This document shows, in pieces, positions 11,998 through 12,246 of a stretch of DNA of 12,246 nucleotides (positions are counted from its first letter, which is position 1; each line of letters opens with the position of its first letter). Source of the DNA: Terrimesophilobacter sp044508495 (GTDB lineage: Bacteria; Actinomycetota; Actinomycetes; Actinomycetales; Microbacteriaceae); assembly GCA_044508495.1 (NCBI GenBank), contig JBIQHP010000063.1, forward strand, positions 1-12,246. The letters run 5' to 3'. Position numbers and translations under genes: made by a program. The notes beneath the pieces were generated by a model. The model did no database searches, was not told where the DNA came from, and worked only from the letters and a program-made list of their open reading frames with translations.

Positions 11998-12246
11998 GGC
12001 GGACCTCCGTATCGGGCGTCTCGAACTTGGCGTCGCTCGGCACCGCAAAGCCCCACTCGGCCAGGCTGATGTCGCTGTCGACTTCGTTGCCCCAGACCGA
12101 CCAGTCCTTGTCGCTTGAGACGGCCCTCCGCGCGAACAGCTCCAGGTACGGGCCTGGGCTGACCCGCTCGATGATGGCGAACTGTTCCTCCGGCTTGTGG
12201 CTGTGATCTTGCAGCGGGAAGAAGCCCCAGTTCGGTTGGCTCTTGT
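11984..12246 (-). CDS. MT-A70 family DNA adenine N6-methyltransferase (5' partial)
   Basis: The C-terminal 86 residues are visible and the start lies beyond the window. NWGFFPLQDHSHKPEEQF, then IERVSPGPYLELFARR and DWSVWGNEV are the classical closing motifs of MT-A70-like methyltransferases common in actinobacterial phages and mobile elements: the H-S-x-K-P-E-E segment, the SPGPYLELFAR strand and the W-x-x-W-G-N-E end. These enzymes methylate adenine N6 using S-adenosylmethionine. The catalytic DPPW-type motif should lie just upstream and is not visible. The ~30 residues after the core are acidic and variable. The TGA at 11984-11986 overlaps the ArdA-like start by 14 bases, implying co-translation. 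The likely role is protecting element DNA from host restriction or marking it. Confidence 0.85.
   Translation of the reverse strand, partial: KSQPNWGFFPLQDHSHKPEEQFAIIERVSPGPYLELFARRAVSSDKDWSVWGNEVDSDISLAEWGFAVPSDAKFETPDTEVRHDNS

Overview
The window looks like high-GC actinobacterial DNA, most probably Microbacteriaceae. The evidence is the strong G/C third-position bias, the protein families, and many copies of a short palindromic repeat (termini GGTTGAGTAG and CGTATCGAAACC) that I associate with that family. Everything is read from sequence; no search was run.

Region 1 (1-5755) is chromosomal. It starts inside a UPF1-like SF1 helicase that ends in a probable Vsr-like endonuclease domain, followed by a small charged protein. 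A convergent junction carrying three repeat copies separates these from a leftward operon: fthC (5-formyl-THF cyclo-ligase), an FmdB/Ruc-type zinc-ribbon protein and mscL. The FmdB gene is interrupted by a placeholder gap of exactly 100 N. The rightward operon galU - GNAT acetyltransferase leaves the same 39-bp divergent promoter region as fthC. A membrane protein of the Rv0996 type follows, and it carries two repeat copies inside its reading frame. The order resembles mycobacterial mscL..Rv0991c-Rv0992c / galU-moeA1-rimJ-Rv0996, but without moeA. More repeats, one of them a 103-bp composite, lie between this gene and a tRNA-Ala(CGC).

Region 2 (about 5829-12246, continuing past the window) is an integrated mobile element. 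It sits against the 3' end of tRNA-Ala, and all its genes are transcribed leftward toward the tRNA. In transcription order they are: an MT-A70 adenine methyltransferase (5'-truncated), a very acidic ArdA-like protein, a 2-TM peptide, a 63-aa protein, a VirD4/TraG-like ATPase without obvious membrane segments, an easily missed 54-aa ORF, a replication-relaxation family protein, and a large serine recombinase whose ORF runs antisense through the tRNA. Most junctions overlap or nearly touch. One 142-bp leader holds a good promoter candidate. The gene set suggests a conjugative or mobilizable integrative element: integration by the serine recombinase, DNA handling and transfer by the Replic_Relax protein plus coupling ATPase, and protection from host restriction by methylation and DNA mimicry.

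The least ordinary features are the interleaved inverted repeats that link the tRNA 3' acceptor strand to the element end (5821-5917), the recombinase C-terminus borrowed from the tRNA antisense strand, the hidden 54-aa ORF, and the palindromic repeats exapted as protein sequence.
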